Counted from the stretch's first letter, positions 19,247 through 29,885 are shown. The stretch is DNA of 64,000 bases from Buchnera aphidicola (Aphis glycines) (GCF_001280225.1 NZ_CP009253.1:248001-312000); one strand, 5' to 3'. The notes: a model not told the origin generated them from the sequence alone. A program made the numbers and translations.

Positions 19247-21332
19247 TTTTTCTTCTATTTTTCGCATTATAAAAAATTTTAAAAATACTCAATGGAAAGT
19301 ATTAGCAGGACCAATACTCATATTAATTATTTTATCAATGATGGTGTTACCACTCGCACCTTTCATTTTGGATATTTTTTTTACATTTAACATTGCTTTA
19401 TCAATCATTATTCTACTTGTTTCTATGTTTACTAGGAAAACTTTAGATTTTGCTGCTTTTCCAACTATTTTACTATTTTCAACCTTATTAAGGTTAGCGT
19501 TAAATGTTGCGTCTACGCGTGTGATTTTCTTAAATGGACATACAGGAACTGATTCAGCAGGAAGAGTAATTGAATCATTTGGACATTTTTTAGTGGGCGG
19601 AAACTTTGCTATTGGTATAGTGGTATTTATTATTTTAGTGATTATTAATTTTATGGTGATTACTAAAGGAGCAGGTAGGATAGCAGAGGTGGGAGCAAGG
19701 TTTATATTAGATGCTATGCCTGGAAAACAAATGGCAATTGATGCAGATTTAAATGCAAGTTTAATTGGCGAAGCAGAAGCTAAAAAACGTCGATTACAAA
19801 TTACACAAGAAGCTGATTTTTATGGATCTATGGATGGAGCAAGTAAATTTGTACGAGGAGATGCTATTGCTGGTATTTTGATTATGTTTCTTAACATATT
19901 TGGAGGATTAATTATCGGTGTATTTCAACATAATATGTTACTAACAAAAGCTGCTGAGGTTTATACCTTGCTAACTATAGGAGATGGTTTAGTTGCTCAA
20001 ATACCTGCATTAGTCATTTCTACAGCCGCTGGTGTAATTGTTACAAGAGTTAGTACTAATCAAAATGTTGGCGAGCAAATGATTAGCCAATTATTTTGTA
20101 ATTCTCAGGTCATTTTATTAAGTGCTATTGTTTTAGGTATACTTGGTTTAGTTCCTGGAATGCCAAATATAGTATTTCTTATATTTACAATTTTATTGCT
20201 TTTTCTTGCTTGGCAATTAAATCGGAAAAAACATATTTTTAATAATGATGTTTTGTCAGATTCTACAAATCAAAATAAACCTATTTTAAATTCAACTGTC
20301 GAAGCTTCTTGGAATGATGTTGAATTAGAGGATCCTATAAGGATAGAAATAGGATTAAATTTAGTCCCTATGTTAGATGTTAAAAAAAGTGGTGATTTAT
20401 TAGAAAAAATTCGAATTGTTCGAAAAAAAATTGCAAAAGAAATTGGATTTCTTCCTCCTTTAGTTCATATTAAAAACAATATGAATTTAACTAAAAATTC
20501 ATACCGTATTTTTATTAAAGGTATAGAAATAGGAAATGGAGAATGTTTATACGGCAAATTGATGGCCATTTCTACGGGCCAAGAAATAGAATCACTACCG
20601 TTTAAAGCAGTGAACGAACCTGCTTTTGGTTTATCTGGTTATTGGATTGATACATCATTTAAAATGGAAGCAGAAAAGAAAGGATATTCTGTAGTTGATT
20701 CGAGCTCTATTATTGCAACACATTTAAATTTTCTCATTTCTCAGAATATTAATGAATTGTTTGGTCGTTACGAAACTCAGCAGTTATTGAATCGTGTAAA
20801 TTCAGAAATACCTAAATTGACTGAAGATTTAATACCTAATGTAATTGATCTTACAACTTTGCATAAAATTTTAAAAAATTTAATTTTAGAAAAAGTTCCA
20901 ATAAAAGATATGCGAACTATTTTAGAAACATTATCAGAACATGCTATTAATCAAAAAGATGCGAATGAATTAACTAGTATTATTCGTATATCTTTAAGTA
21001 AAATTATAATTCAAAAGTTATTTTATAAAAAAAATACCATTGAAGTGATGGTTTTAGAATCTAATTTAGAGAAATTATTAATGGATAGTGTAAAAGGAGA
21101 AAAAATTAATATAGAGCCAGGTTTATCTGAGATACTTTTATCTAAAACAAAAAAAGCAATTGAACAACAAAAATCAATCAAAGCTCCTGTTGTTTTATTA
21201 GTACCTCATATTTTACGATTATTTTTATCTAGATTTTTACGTATTCATTTTTCAGAATTAACTGTTTTATCGGAGTTAGAAATAACCTCAATAAATAATA
21301 TAAAAGTTACTAATATAATTGGAAGTACATAA
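19239..21332 (+). CDS. flhA: Flagellar export gate protein FlhA
   Basis: FlhA forms the nonameric ring of the flagellar type III export gate and couples proton flow to export. The 697-residue product (E. coli 692) has about eight membrane segments in its first 330 residues, the conserved FHIPEP-type region (GAGRIAEVGARFILDAMPGKQMAIDADLN), and a cytoplasmic domain from about 360. The ATG at 19239 overlaps the last 8 bases of flhB and is preceded by AGGAGA, so the two are translationally linked. No flagellin or motility genes are in the window. The protein looks intact and under constraint. Confidence 0.96.
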   Translation: MINFSSIFRIIKNFKNTQWKVLAGPILILIILSMMVLPLAPFILDIFFTFNIALSIIILLVSMFTRKTLDFAAFPTILLFSTLLRLALNVASTRVIFLNGHTGTDSAGRVIESFGHFLVGGNFAIGIVVFIILVIINFMVITKGAGRIAEVGARFILDAMPGKQMAIDADLNASLIGEAEAKKRRLQITQEADFYGSMDGASKFVRGDAIAGILIMFLNIFGGLIIGVFQHNMLLTKAAEVYTLLTIGDGLVAQIPALVISTAAGVIVTRVSTNQNVGEQMISQLFCNSQVILLSAIVLGILGLVPGMPNIVFLIFTILLLFLAWQLNRKKHIFNNDVLSDSTNQNKPILNSTVEASWNDVELEDPIRIEIGLNLVPMLDVKKSGDLLEKIRIVRKKIAKEIGFLPPLVHIKNNMNLTKNSYRIFIKGIEIGNGECLYGKLMAISTGQEIESLPFKAVNEPAFGLSGYWIDTSFKMEAEKKGYSVVDSSSIIATHLNFLISQNINELFGRYETQQLLNRVNSEIPKLTEDLIPNVIDLTTLHKILKNLILEKVPIKDMRTILETLSEHAINQKDANELTSIIRISLSKIIIQKLFYKKNTIEVMVLESNLEKLLMDSVKGEKINIEPGLSEILLSKTKKAIEQQKSIKAPVVLLVPHILRLFLSRFLRIHFSELTVLSELEITSINNIKVTNIIGST

Positions 21333-21433
21333 TATTTTTTTTAAAATACAGATTGGTGTGGTTTTAAGTGGTACGTTTTATTAGTGCTACATTATTGCCT
21401 CACCTTACTGGTGTTATCAAAAGAAAATGTATT

Positions 21434-23176
21434 TTACATTTTTTTTAATGTTTTTATTCCTAAAATATTCAGTCCTTTTTTTAATGTTTTTGCTGTTAAA
21501 AAAGATAATTTTAATCTGCTTTTTCGTGTTTTAATTTTTTTAGAAAATAAAATTGAGCAATTTTCATAAAAGTTAGAAAAATATGTTGCTAATTCATACA
21601 GATAATTGCACATTATATGTGGTATTCCTTTTGCTTCTATAATCAAGATAATTTCTTCAAATTCTAATATTTTAGTTGCTAATTGAATTTCACTGTTTTT
21701 AACTAGACTAATTTTTTCTGATATTTTATGTATTGGTATAGTAGATTTCTTTAAAATCGATATAATTCTTGTATAAGCGTACTGTATATAAGGTGATGTA
21801 TTTCCCTCAAAAGTTAACATTGTATCCCAGTCAAATATATAGTTAGTATTTCTATTTTTAGATAAATCCGAATATTTTACTGCGCTTATTCCTATCACTT
21901 TAGCTAATTTGATTAGTTTTTTTTTAGGTAAATTAGGATTTTTTTGATAAATTAAATCTTTAGCTCTATTTATCGCTTCGTCAAGTAATGCAGTAAGTTT
22001 GATAGTATTGCCATCACGTGTTTTAAAAGGACGTTTGTTTTTTGACAACATCATTCCGAATGTATGATGTTCTAACAATAAATTTTGAGGTATATAATGG
22101 GCTTTTCTAGCAATAGTCCATATTTGTAGTAAATGTTGGTGTTGACGAGAGTCTGTATAATATATTATACGATTAGCGTGTAACGTTTCATATCGATATT
22201 TTAAACAAGCAATATCTGTAGTAGAATATAAAAAAGCTTTATCTTTCTTTTGAACAACCACTCCCATGGGTTCTCCTAGTTTATTTTTGAACTCATTTAA
22301 GAAAATTATAATAGCTTTGTTTTTTTCTGTAGCTATTTTTTTTTCTTTAAGATCTTTTATAATATCTGGAAGCATTTTATTATATAAACTTTCCCCCATA
22401 GTATGTTCTTTTTTTAATGTAACATTAAGTTGCTCGTATATTTGATAATTATACTTCATTGTTATTGTAATTAGCTTTTTCCACATAGAATAACAGTGTT
22501 GATCTCCATTTTGCAGTTTTACTACATATTTTTTTGACTCTTTTTCAAAATTTTTATCTACATCACATTTTTTTTTTGATTTACAATAAAAACGTTCAAT
22601 CTCTCTTAGGGAAATAAGATTATTTTGTAGTTTTTTTTCTAATTTTTTGTATTTTAAATATGCTATTAACATTCCAAATTGTGTACCCCAATCTCCAATA
22701 TGGTTAGCTCTAATTACATTATGCCCTAAAAATTCTAAAGTTCTTACAGTAACATCTCCTATAATGGTAGACCTTAAATGTCCTATGTGCATTTCTTTAG
22801 CGATGTTTGGAGAAGAATAATCTACTACTATGGTTTTTTTAGAATCAACACGTTTGATACCTAAACGAGATGAAACAAATAATTCTTCTAATTTCTCTGA
22901 TAAAAAATTTTCATTAATAAAAATATTTATAAATCCTGGATAAGAAAATATCATTTTTTTATATATATTTTTTTTTTGAATAAAAAAAAGTATTTTTTCA
23001 TATAAAATATATGGTTCGATATCATTTGAATGAGCTATTTTCATTAAGTTATCAACTTGGTAATTTCCGAACTCTGTTTTTTTTTTAGAAATAATTAATG
23101 GTTTATAATAATTTTTGAGACCAATTTTAATTAAAGCTTGTTCAATATCTTTTTTTATTGTATATTTTATATTCAT
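21434..23176 (-). CDS. argS: Arginyl-tRNA synthetase
   Basis: ArgRS charges tRNA-Arg. The 580-residue product (E. coli 577) contains the class I signature in SSPNIAKEMHIGHLRSTIIGD (HIGH form), the KMSK-like loop replaced by the usual ArgRS variant near MMLSKNKRPFKTRDGN, and a C-terminal anticodon-binding domain ending LNILGIKTLKKM. The start fits the N-terminal additional domain of the family. It is divergent from the 16S gene, an arrangement long known from Buchnera. Confidence 0.98.
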   Translation of the reverse strand: MNIKYTIKKDIEQALIKIGLKNYYKPLIISKKKTEFGNYQVDNLMKIAHSNDIEPYILYEKILFFIQKKNIYKKMIFSYPGFINIFINENFLSEKLEELFVSSRLGIKRVDSKKTIVVDYSSPNIAKEMHIGHLRSTIIGDVTVRTLEFLGHNVIRANHIGDWGTQFGMLIAYLKYKKLEKKLQNNLISLREIERFYCKSKKKCDVDKNFEKESKKYVVKLQNGDQHCYSMWKKLITITMKYNYQIYEQLNVTLKKEHTMGESLYNKMLPDIIKDLKEKKIATEKNKAIIIFLNEFKNKLGEPMGVVVQKKDKAFLYSTTDIACLKYRYETLHANRIIYYTDSRQHQHLLQIWTIARKAHYIPQNLLLEHHTFGMMLSKNKRPFKTRDGNTIKLTALLDEAINRAKDLIYQKNPNLPKKKLIKLAKVIGISAVKYSDLSKNRNTNYIFDWDTMLTFEGNTSPYIQYAYTRIISILKKSTIPIHKISEKISLVKNSEIQLATKILEFEEIILIIEAKGIPHIMCNYLYELATYFSNFYENCSILFSKKIKTRKSRLKLSFLTAKTLKKGLNILGIKTLKKM

Positions 23177-23430
23177 TTGAAACCTTTATTTATTTAAAAT
23201 TAATAATAATTTAAACAAATTTTATTAATTTAATACAAAATTATTTTAATTATTAAATTATTAATAACACTAATGAATTTAGTTTTTTGATAATAATTAC
23301 ATTATAATGAATTTTTTTAATAACAATATTAATTTTTAGATAAAAATTTGTTTTTTGAAATATATATTAAATTTTAAACAATTTTATATTTTTGAAAAAA
23401 ATTAAAATTATAATTAATTTCATTAAAAGG

Positions 23431-23459
23431 TTGACAAGATCTAAAAAAAAATGTACTCT
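23431..23459 (+). promoter_or_regulatory. Sigma-70 promoter of the 16S rRNA transcription unit
   Basis: A perfect TTGACA -35 box at 23431-23436 is followed after 17 bases by TACTCT at 23454-23459, a weaker -10. It lies about 130 bases before the mature 16S 5' end and just upstream of the boxA leader, so position and orientation fit. The remaining part of the 415-bp argS-16S interval (23177-23430) is very AT-rich and shows no other feature to me. Confidence 0.7.
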
Positions 23460-23485
23460 CTTATTTAAATCTTTAAAAGTAAAAT

Positions 23486-23523
23486 CGCTCTTTAAAAAAA
23501 TATTAGATAATCTGTGTGGGCAC
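23486..23523 (+). promoter_or_regulatory. 16S leader: boxA antitermination site and 5' arm of the RNase III stem
   Basis: Bases 23486-23497 match the enterobacterial rRNA boxA in 10 of 12 positions, with the GCTCTTTA core exact. It is followed, as in E. coli rrn leaders, by the sequence ending TCTGTGTGGGCAC. Bases 23502-23523 are complementary in 21 of 22 positions to 25160-25181 after the 16S gene. This preserves both the Nus-factor recruitment site and the RNase III processing helix. RNase III (rnc) and SuhB, a Nus-complex component, are encoded in this window. Confidence 0.85.
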
Positions 23524-23592
23524 AAAAAATTAAGTACAAATAAAATTTTTTTAGTTTAAAATCTCTTAAATTTATTTAAGAGATAGATTTAA

Positions 23593-25139
<1,547 letters not shown>

Positions 25140-25159
25140 AAAAAATATACTTTTTTTCA

Positions 25160-25181
25160 GTGCCCACACAAATTATCTAAT
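25160..25181 (+). other. 3' arm of the 16S RNase III processing stem
   Basis: These 22 bases pair with the leader at 23502-23523 with a single mismatch. The helix brings the two ends of the 16S precursor together, the classical RNase III substrate. It lies between the 16S 3' end and tRNA-Ile. Confidence 0.85.
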
Positions 25182-25196
25182 AAAAATTTCCTATAA

Positions 25197-25273
25197 AGGC
25201 TTGTAGCTCAGATGGTAAGAGCGCACCCCTGATAAGGGTGAGGTCGGTGGTTCAACTCCACTCAGGCCTACCA
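25197..25273 (+). tRNA. tRNA-Ile (GAT anticodon)
   Basis: A 77-base cloverleaf with acceptor AGGCTTG/CAGGCCT, anticodon loop CTGATAA and a CCA end encoded at 25271-25273. It is close to identical to the E. coli rrn spacer tRNA-Ile. The T-loop reads TTCAACT rather than TTCAAGT, a small deviation. It is cotranscribed with the 16S gene and tRNA-Ala. Confidence 0.98.
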
Positions 25274-25316
25274 TAAAAAAGCTACATATAGACACCATAT
25301 AAAAAAATTGTAATAT

Positions 25317-25389
25317 GGGGCTATAGCTCAGCTGGGAGAGCGCCTGCCTTGCACGCAGGAGGTCAGCGGTTCAATCCCGCTTAGCTCCA
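25317..25389 (+). tRNA. tRNA-Ala (TGC anticodon)
   Basis: A 73-base tRNA with acceptor GGGGCTA/TAGCTCC, anticodon loop CTTGCAC and T-arm loop TTCAATC. Unlike the neighbouring tRNA-Ile, no CCA is encoded (the sequence continues AAA), so CCA must be added by the nucleotidyltransferase. Its last 19 bases are overlapped on the other strand by the end of gloB, whose stop codon lies in the T-loop. No terminator is seen after it. Confidence 0.98.
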
Positions 25390-26138
25390 AAAATATCTTT
25401 AATTTTCCTTAAATAACAAAATATTTCAAAAGAATCTTTACTTTTTTTAAAACCCATCGACTTTTTTAAAAAAAATTCATCTGTCCTTAAAAATATATTG
25501 ATTTTTTTTTCATGATTAAGAAAAAATGGAAAAATGTTTTTTTTTAAAAATATTTTTTTTTGAATTTTTTTATAATAACATTTAATATTTTTATCTTGAG
25601 GTAAAAAATGCATAGAAAAAATTAAATTAGATACAGTATATTCATGGGCGCAGCATAAAACAGTATTATTCGGAAATAATTTAATGGATTGAATAGAATT
25701 GTACATTTTGATATAATTATTTTTAAAAACTTTACCACAACCGGCTGAGAACAGAGTATCTCCACAAAATAAGTATGGTTTTAAATAGTATGAAATGTGA
25801 CCTAATGTGTGACCTGGAGTAGAAATAATATCAATATCATATTCTAATAAGTTTATTTTATCTCCCCCTTTAATAATTTCATTAACATGAAAGTTTTTTG
25901 TTTCTTCAGGACCAAAAACAATGATTTTAGGATATTTTTTTAAAATATTTTCTACTCCATTTGTATGATCTACATGATTATGAGTGAGTAAAATAGCTTT
26001 AGGATTCCATTTTTTTTGAATAATTTCTTTAATTACAATCTTTGATTCGCCTGGATCAATAATAATACAAGAATTATTTTTGTCATATAAAATCCAAATA
26101 TAATTATTTTTTAACGCCATTATATTTGTTAAAATCAT
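25371..26138 (-). CDS. gloB: Hydroxyacylglutathione hydrolase (glyoxalase II)
   Basis: GloB hydrolyses S-lactoylglutathione, finishing methylglyoxal detoxification. The 255-residue product (E. coli 251) is a metallo-beta-lactamase fold enzyme with the metal motif THNHVDH (His53, His55, Asp57, His58), the TPGHTLGHISYY segment and a second ligand set around FCGDTLFSAGCGK. The family usually ends at about KDRF; here the frame continues past KDIF for five residues (GAKRD) copied from the antisense of tRNA-Ala and stops in its T-loop. The gene overlaps rnhA upstream by 4 bp (ATGA). Confidence 0.95.
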   Translation of the reverse strand: MILTNIMALKNNYIWILYDKNNSCIIIDPGESKIVIKEIIQKKWNPKAILLTHNHVDHTNGVENILKKYPKIIVFGPEETKNFHVNEIIKGGDKINLLEYDIDIISTPGHTLGHISYYLKPYLFCGDTLFSAGCGKVFKNNYIKMYNSIQSIKLFPNNTVLCCAHEYTVSNLIFSMHFLPQDKNIKCYYKKIQKKIFLKKNIFPFFLNHEKKINIFLRTDEFFLKKSMGFKKSKDSFEIFCYLRKIKDIFGAKRD

Positions 26139-26626
26139 AATTTTTCCTTTGATTTTTTATAAAAAACTATTTCATAAAATTTATCTTGAATAAATGGATT
26201 TTGTGCGGATTGACGTGCAATTTTGTCACATAGTTCATTTTCTGTATGGCCATTATGCGCTTTTATCCAAAACCATGTAATACAATGTTTTTTTAGTAAA
26301 CCATTAATACGCATCCATAAATCTATATTTTTTATCAATTTTTTATTATTTCTCTCCCATTTTTGTTGTTTCCATTTTTGAATCCATTTAGTTATTCCAT
26401 ATTGGACGTATCGACTATCTGTAAAAATTTCGACTATACAAGATTGCTTTAACAATTCTAATCCTGATATTACACCCATAAGCTCCATTCTGTTATTAGT
26501 AGTTAAAAAAAATCCTGAAGTTAGCATTTTTTCTATTTTTTTATAACGCAACATAGTTGCGTACCCACCTGAACCTGGATTTCCTAAGCAAGAACCGTCT
26601 GTAAATATTTTTACTAATTTTAACAT
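26135..26626 (-). CDS. rnhA: Ribonuclease HI
   Basis: RNase HI cuts RNA in RNA-DNA hybrids, clearing R-loops and primers. The 163-residue product (E. coli 155) keeps the catalytic residues Asp10, Glu48, Asp70 and Asp134 in FTDGSCLGNPG, TTNNRMEL, FTDSRYV and NELCDKIA. It is divergent from dnaQ with 39 bp between starts, as in E. coli, and is translationally coupled to gloB by an ATGA overlap. R-loop control may matter more if topA is really missing (see the gap at 56032). Confidence 0.97.
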   Translation of the reverse strand: MLKLVKIFTDGSCLGNPGSGGYATMLRYKKIEKMLTSGFFLTTNNRMELMGVISGLELLKQSCIVEIFTDSRYVQYGITKWIQKWKQQKWERNNKKLIKNIDLWMRINGLLKKHCITWFWIKAHNGHTENELCDKIARQSAQNPFIQDKFYEIVFYKKSKEKL

Positions 26627-26665
26627 TATATTAAGTATTCCACAAAAAGATTAATTAAATTACAC

Positions 26666-27394
26666 ATGAAAAATAATGAAAAAAAAAGAATAATTGTACT
26701 AGATACTGAAACTACTGGTATAAATAATTTTGGAAAATCTTGTATTAATCATAGAATCATTGAAATTGGAGCTATTGAAATTATTAATCGTCATTTTACA
26801 GGTAACAATTTTCATGTCTATATTCAACCTAATAGACCAATTGATCCAGAAGCTATAAAAATTCATGGTATTACTAATAATTTTTTATTAGACAAACCAT
26901 TATTTAAACACATAGCTCAAAAATTCTTTAAATATATTCAAAATACACAATTAGTAATTCATAATGCGTCTTTTGATGTAGGATTTATCAATCAAGAATT
27001 TTCCCTATTAAAAAACAAAACAATAGATATATCAAATTTTTGTTCTATTATAGACACTTTAAAAATTGCAAGAAAATTATTTCCTGGAAAAAAAAATACA
27101 TTAGATGCACTTTGTAATCGATACAAAATAAAAAATTCTCATAGAGTTTTACATGGAGCTCTTTTAGATTCTTTTTTATTAGGAAAATTATATCTTTTAA
27201 TGACTAGTGGTCAAGAATCTATGTCGTTTTGTAATAATATTGAACATGGAAATAATTATACATCTTTCAGTAAATGGATAAAAAATAAAAAAAAATCTTT
27301 GAAAATATTGAAAGCAAATGTAGAAGAATTAACACTTCATGAAAAATATATAAATCATATAAAAGATATAAAAAAAAATAATTTTACAAATTAA
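26666..27394 (+). CDS. dnaQ: DNA polymerase III epsilon subunit (3'-5' proofreading exonuclease)
   Basis: DnaQ proofreads for DnaE. The 242-residue product (E. coli 243) shows the DEDDh exonuclease motifs: VLDTETTG with Asp13 and Glu15, VIHNASFDVGF, and HGALLDS with the catalytic His-Asp. Downstream, QESMSF resembles the E. coli beta-clamp-binding motif QTSMAF. It is divergent from rnhA and followed by tRNA-Asp, the E. coli order. Proofreading is therefore retained in this lineage despite rapid sequence evolution. Confidence 0.97.
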   Translation: MKNNEKKRIIVLDTETTGINNFGKSCINHRIIEIGAIEIINRHFTGNNFHVYIQPNRPIDPEAIKIHGITNNFLLDKPLFKHIAQKFFKYIQNTQLVIHNASFDVGFINQEFSLLKNKTIDISNFCSIIDTLKIARKLFPGKKNTLDALCNRYKIKNSHRVLHGALLDSFLLGKLYLLMTSGQESMSFCNNIEHGNNYTSFSKWIKNKKKSLKILKANVEELTLHEKYINHIKDIKKNNFTN

Positions 27395-27418
27395 ATATTG
27401 ATAACTATAAAAAGATCA

Positions 27419-27447
27419 TTGACTGATTTTTTTAAAATATGTACAAT
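27419..27447 (+). promoter_or_regulatory. Sigma-70 promoter of tRNA-Asp
   Basis: TTGACT at 27419-27424, a 17-base spacer and TACAAT at 27442-27447 make a near-consensus promoter. Transcription would begin some 10 bases before the mature tRNA at 27463. It is one of the strongest promoters in the window and may also serve gmhA, 36 bp beyond the tRNA. Confidence 0.75.
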
Positions 27448-27462
27448 AATACAATCATACAA

Positions 27463-27536
27463 GGTGCGGTAGTTCAGCTGGTTAGAATACTGGCCTGTCA
27501 CGCCGGGGGTCACGGGTTCGAGTCCCGTCCGCACCG
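27463..27536 (+). tRNA. tRNA-Asp (GTC anticodon)
   Basis: A 74-base tRNA with acceptor GGTGCGG/CCGCACC, discriminator G, anticodon loop CTGTCAC and T-loop TTCGAGT. It matches E. coli tRNA-Asp in most positions with compensated changes in the acceptor stem. CCA is not encoded; the sequence continues with A residues. Its place after dnaQ is the same as in E. coli. Confidence 0.98.
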
Positions 27537-27571
27537 AAAAAATTTTTATATTTTTAATATAAGCAAAAATA

Positions 27572-28150
27572 ATGTATAAAAAAATTATTTGTTCTGAATT
27601 AAATGCTTCATTAGATGTATTAAAAAATTTTTTAGAAGATCAAAATCAAATAAAAAATATTGAAAAATCTTCAATTTTAATTGCAGAAGCATTTAAAAAC
27701 AAAAAAAAAGTAATTTCTTGTGGTAATGGAGGATCTCATTGCGACTCTGTTCATTTTGCGGAAGAACTTACAGGACTATACAGAGAAAAAAGATCAGGAT
27801 ATCCAGCTATTTCAATTTCTGATACAGGTCATATTTCCGCAATAGGAAATGATTTTGGATATGATTATATTTTTTCACGTTATATAGAAAGTGTAGGAAA
27901 TTCAAGCGATATATTACTAGCTATTTCTACATCAGGTAATTCTAATAACATCATTAATGCAATAAAAGCAGCACGTAAAAAAAAAATGAAAGTAATTTCT
28001 CTGACAGGAAATAACGGAGGAAAAATAAAAAAATTATCAGATATAGAAATTTGCGTACCATATTATGGTTATTCAGATCGAATACAAGAAATGCATATTA
28101 AAATTATTCATATATTAATACTAATTATTGAAAAAGAAATGACAAAATAA
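27572..28150 (+). CDS. gmhA: Sedoheptulose 7-phosphate isomerase
   Basis: GmhA converts sedoheptulose 7-phosphate to D-glycero-D-manno-heptose 7-phosphate, the first step to LPS heptose. The 192-residue product has exactly the E. coli length and is very similar, with the SIS-fold motif [20 protein letters not shown] carrying the active-site Glu, STSGNS, and the C-terminal [11 protein letters not shown] with the catalytic His. It is odd in context, because the lpxD-lpxA-lpxB genes normally between bamA and dnaE are missing, so a lipid A acceptor for heptose is not evident from this window. Confidence 0.97.
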   Translation: MYKKIICSELNASLDVLKNFLEDQNQIKNIEKSSILIAEAFKNKKKVISCGNGGSHCDSVHFAEELTGLYREKRSGYPAISISDTGHISAIGNDFGYDYIFSRYIESVGNSSDILLAISTSGNSNNIINAIKAARKKKMKVISLTGNNGGKIKKLSDIEICVPYYGYSDRIQEMHIKIIHILILIIEKEMTK

Positions 28151-28252
28151 ACCATGAACAAATAATTTTATTTCAATAGTTTAAAATCCTAAATAACTAC
28201 ACATTATTTCCACTTTTCTGATAAATACTATTTTATAGTTTTGGAATTTTTT

Positions 28253-28741
28253 ATGAGTGAGAAATATATTGTCACTTGGGATATGCTTCAGATTTATACT
28301 AGAAAATTAGCTAGTCGATTAATTAAAATAAATTCATGGAATAGAATTATTGCCGTTAGTAGAGGTGGTTTAGTTCCTGCTTCTTTATTAGCAAGAGAAT
28401 TAAGTATTCGATATGTTGATACGATATGTATTGCAAGTTATAACAACAATTGTTTACAAGAAAATAGAAAAATTATAAAAACAACAAAAATTAGTAATGA
28501 AAAAATTAGTGGAAAGCAAGTTATTGTAGTAGATGATCTTGTGGATACGGGTGGAACTGCTCATATTATTCGAAAATTTTATCCAAAAGCATATTTTGTA
28601 ACTATCTTTGCTAAGCCTATGGGTAAATTTTTAGTAGATAATTATATCATAGATGTTGATCAAAACATATGGATTGAACAACCTTGGGATATGTCAATAT
28701 CTTATATTCCTCCTCTTATTAAAAAAAATAAAATATTTTAA
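28253..28741 (+). CDS. gpt: Xanthine-guanine phosphoribosyltransferase
   Basis: Gpt salvages guanine and xanthine to GMP and XMP with PRPP. The frame opens at a TTG at 28241, but the ATG at 28253 begins [14 protein letters not shown], identical in form to E. coli Gpt, so that start is used: 162 residues against 152. The PRPP-binding motif [14 protein letters not shown] (about residues 88-101) and the C-terminal WIEQPWDM are present. Next to gmhA, as in E. coli (gmhA, then gpt nearby). Purine salvage fits reliance on host purines, though purB at 37198 is also kept. Confidence 0.96.
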   Translation: MSEKYIVTWDMLQIYTRKLASRLIKINSWNRIIAVSRGGLVPASLLARELSIRYVDTICIASYNNNCLQENRKIIKTTKISNEKISGKQVIVVDDLVDTGGTAHIIRKFYPKAYFVTIFAKPMGKFLVDNYIIDVDQNIWIEQPWDMSISYIPPLIKKNKIF

Positions 28742-28827
28742 ATTTATTGTTTGTATAGAATCAATATTAAATTTTATAAAGATAAGTATTCAGTATATTT
28801 CTACGAATATATGAAAGGGATCTGTTC

Positions 28828-29385
28828 ATGATAAATGAAGAAAAAATAAACAATCAAATAACAAGTAATATCAACGAACAAGAGAATATACATATAAGTA
28901 ATGAAGATAATTTAATTAACACTTTGAAAAATGAATTAACAACATCTGAAGAAAAAATAAAAGAAATCATTTCGACACAGAATAAAGAAATTTTTAAAAT
29001 AAAAAATCGATTAATGAGTGAGATTGAAAGATGTCAAAAATTTTCTTTAGAAAATTTAATTGTTGAGTTTCTTTCGATTGTAGATAATATTGAACGTGCT
29101 TCTAGTTTAATACAAAAAGAAAAAGAAATTACATATATGGAAATTTTAAAAGATATTGAAAATATTCTGTGTTTGATAAAAAATGTTTTTATTCAATTTC
29201 AAGTATCTAAAATACACGATATCAAAGTGACATTTGATCCTAATATTCACCAAGCTATATCTGTACAATATGATAACAAAACTGAGTCTAATAAAGTACT
29301 CAAAGTTATGCAATCTGGCTATATTATGCATAATATTCGTTTATTACGTCCAGCTATGGTTGTGGTATCAACAAATAAAAAGTAA
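28828..29385 (+). CDS. grpE: GrpE nucleotide exchange factor of DnaK (divergent)
   Basis: GrpE releases ADP from DnaK. The 185-residue product has a low-complexity N-terminus, a long coiled coil (about residues 25-90) and the C-terminal beta domain with the signature SGYIMHNIRLLRPAMVVV, matching the family GY..R.LRPA.V motif. It is strongly diverged from E. coli GrpE (197 residues). Other sequenced Buchnera carry two grpE genes; by position next to rnfH and smpB this is the copy at the ancestral locus. A good Shine-Dalgarno (AAAGGGA) precedes the ATG. Confidence 0.9.
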   Translation: MINEEKINNQITSNINEQENIHISNEDNLINTLKNELTTSEEKIKEIISTQNKEIFKIKNRLMSEIERCQKFSLENLIVEFLSIVDNIERASSLIQKEKEITYMEILKDIENILCLIKNVFIQFQVSKIHDIKVTFDPNIHQAISVQYDNKTESNKVLKVMQSGYIMHNIRLLRPAMVVVSTNKK

Positions 29386-29462
29386 TAATTATTTAAGAAA
29401 TAATGGAATTGAAATATTGTTTTTAAGTTATATTAATATTAAAAATTAATTTTTTATTCAAT

Positions 29463-29771
29463 TTATTTAATTTTTTTTAGTTTTAAATGTTCTTTATAAC
29501 GTAGTGTTTGTTTTCTTCTTCTTTCTTTAGGATCTATTATTAAATTTCTATAAATTTCAATTCGGTCTCCATTGTTTATTTTTTTATTTAAATGAACTAA
29601 TTTATTATAAATACCCACATTATTTTTATAAAATTGTAAACCTGGGAATACACTAAGTATATTTGAAGCAAATATAGCATCTTTTACAGTTGAATTAGAT
29701 ATTATATAAACTTTTTCAATATATTGTATTTCTGATAATGCATAAATAATTGTTACTTGAATCATATTCAT
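29463..29771 (-). CDS. rnfH: RnfH-family ubiquitin-like protein
   Basis: This small protein of 102 residues belongs to the RnfH (UPF0125, YfjF) family, whose fold is like that of ThiS/MoaD-type proteins and whose role is not established. It has VTIIYALSEIQYIEKV at the start and NGDRIEIYRNLIIDPKERRRKQ near the end, both family signatures. E. coli keeps it beside ratA and smpB; here ratA is gone and smpB is divergent. The name comes from an rnf cluster in Rhodobacter; a link to Rnf, and so to ApbE at the left edge, is only suggestive. Confidence 0.88.
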   Translation of the reverse strand: MNMIQVTIIYALSEIQYIEKVYIISNSTVKDAIFASNILSVFPGLQFYKNNVGIYNKLVHLNKKINNGDRIEIYRNLIIDPKERRRKQTLRYKEHLKLKKIK

Positions 29772-29885
29772 AAAAATTTTAATTTTTTTTATTATTTATA
29801 AAAATTTAGTAACATAATTTTTTTAAAAAATCAATCTATATTACTTCAAAACATTCAAATTAATTCTTTTGGATTATATCCAATT

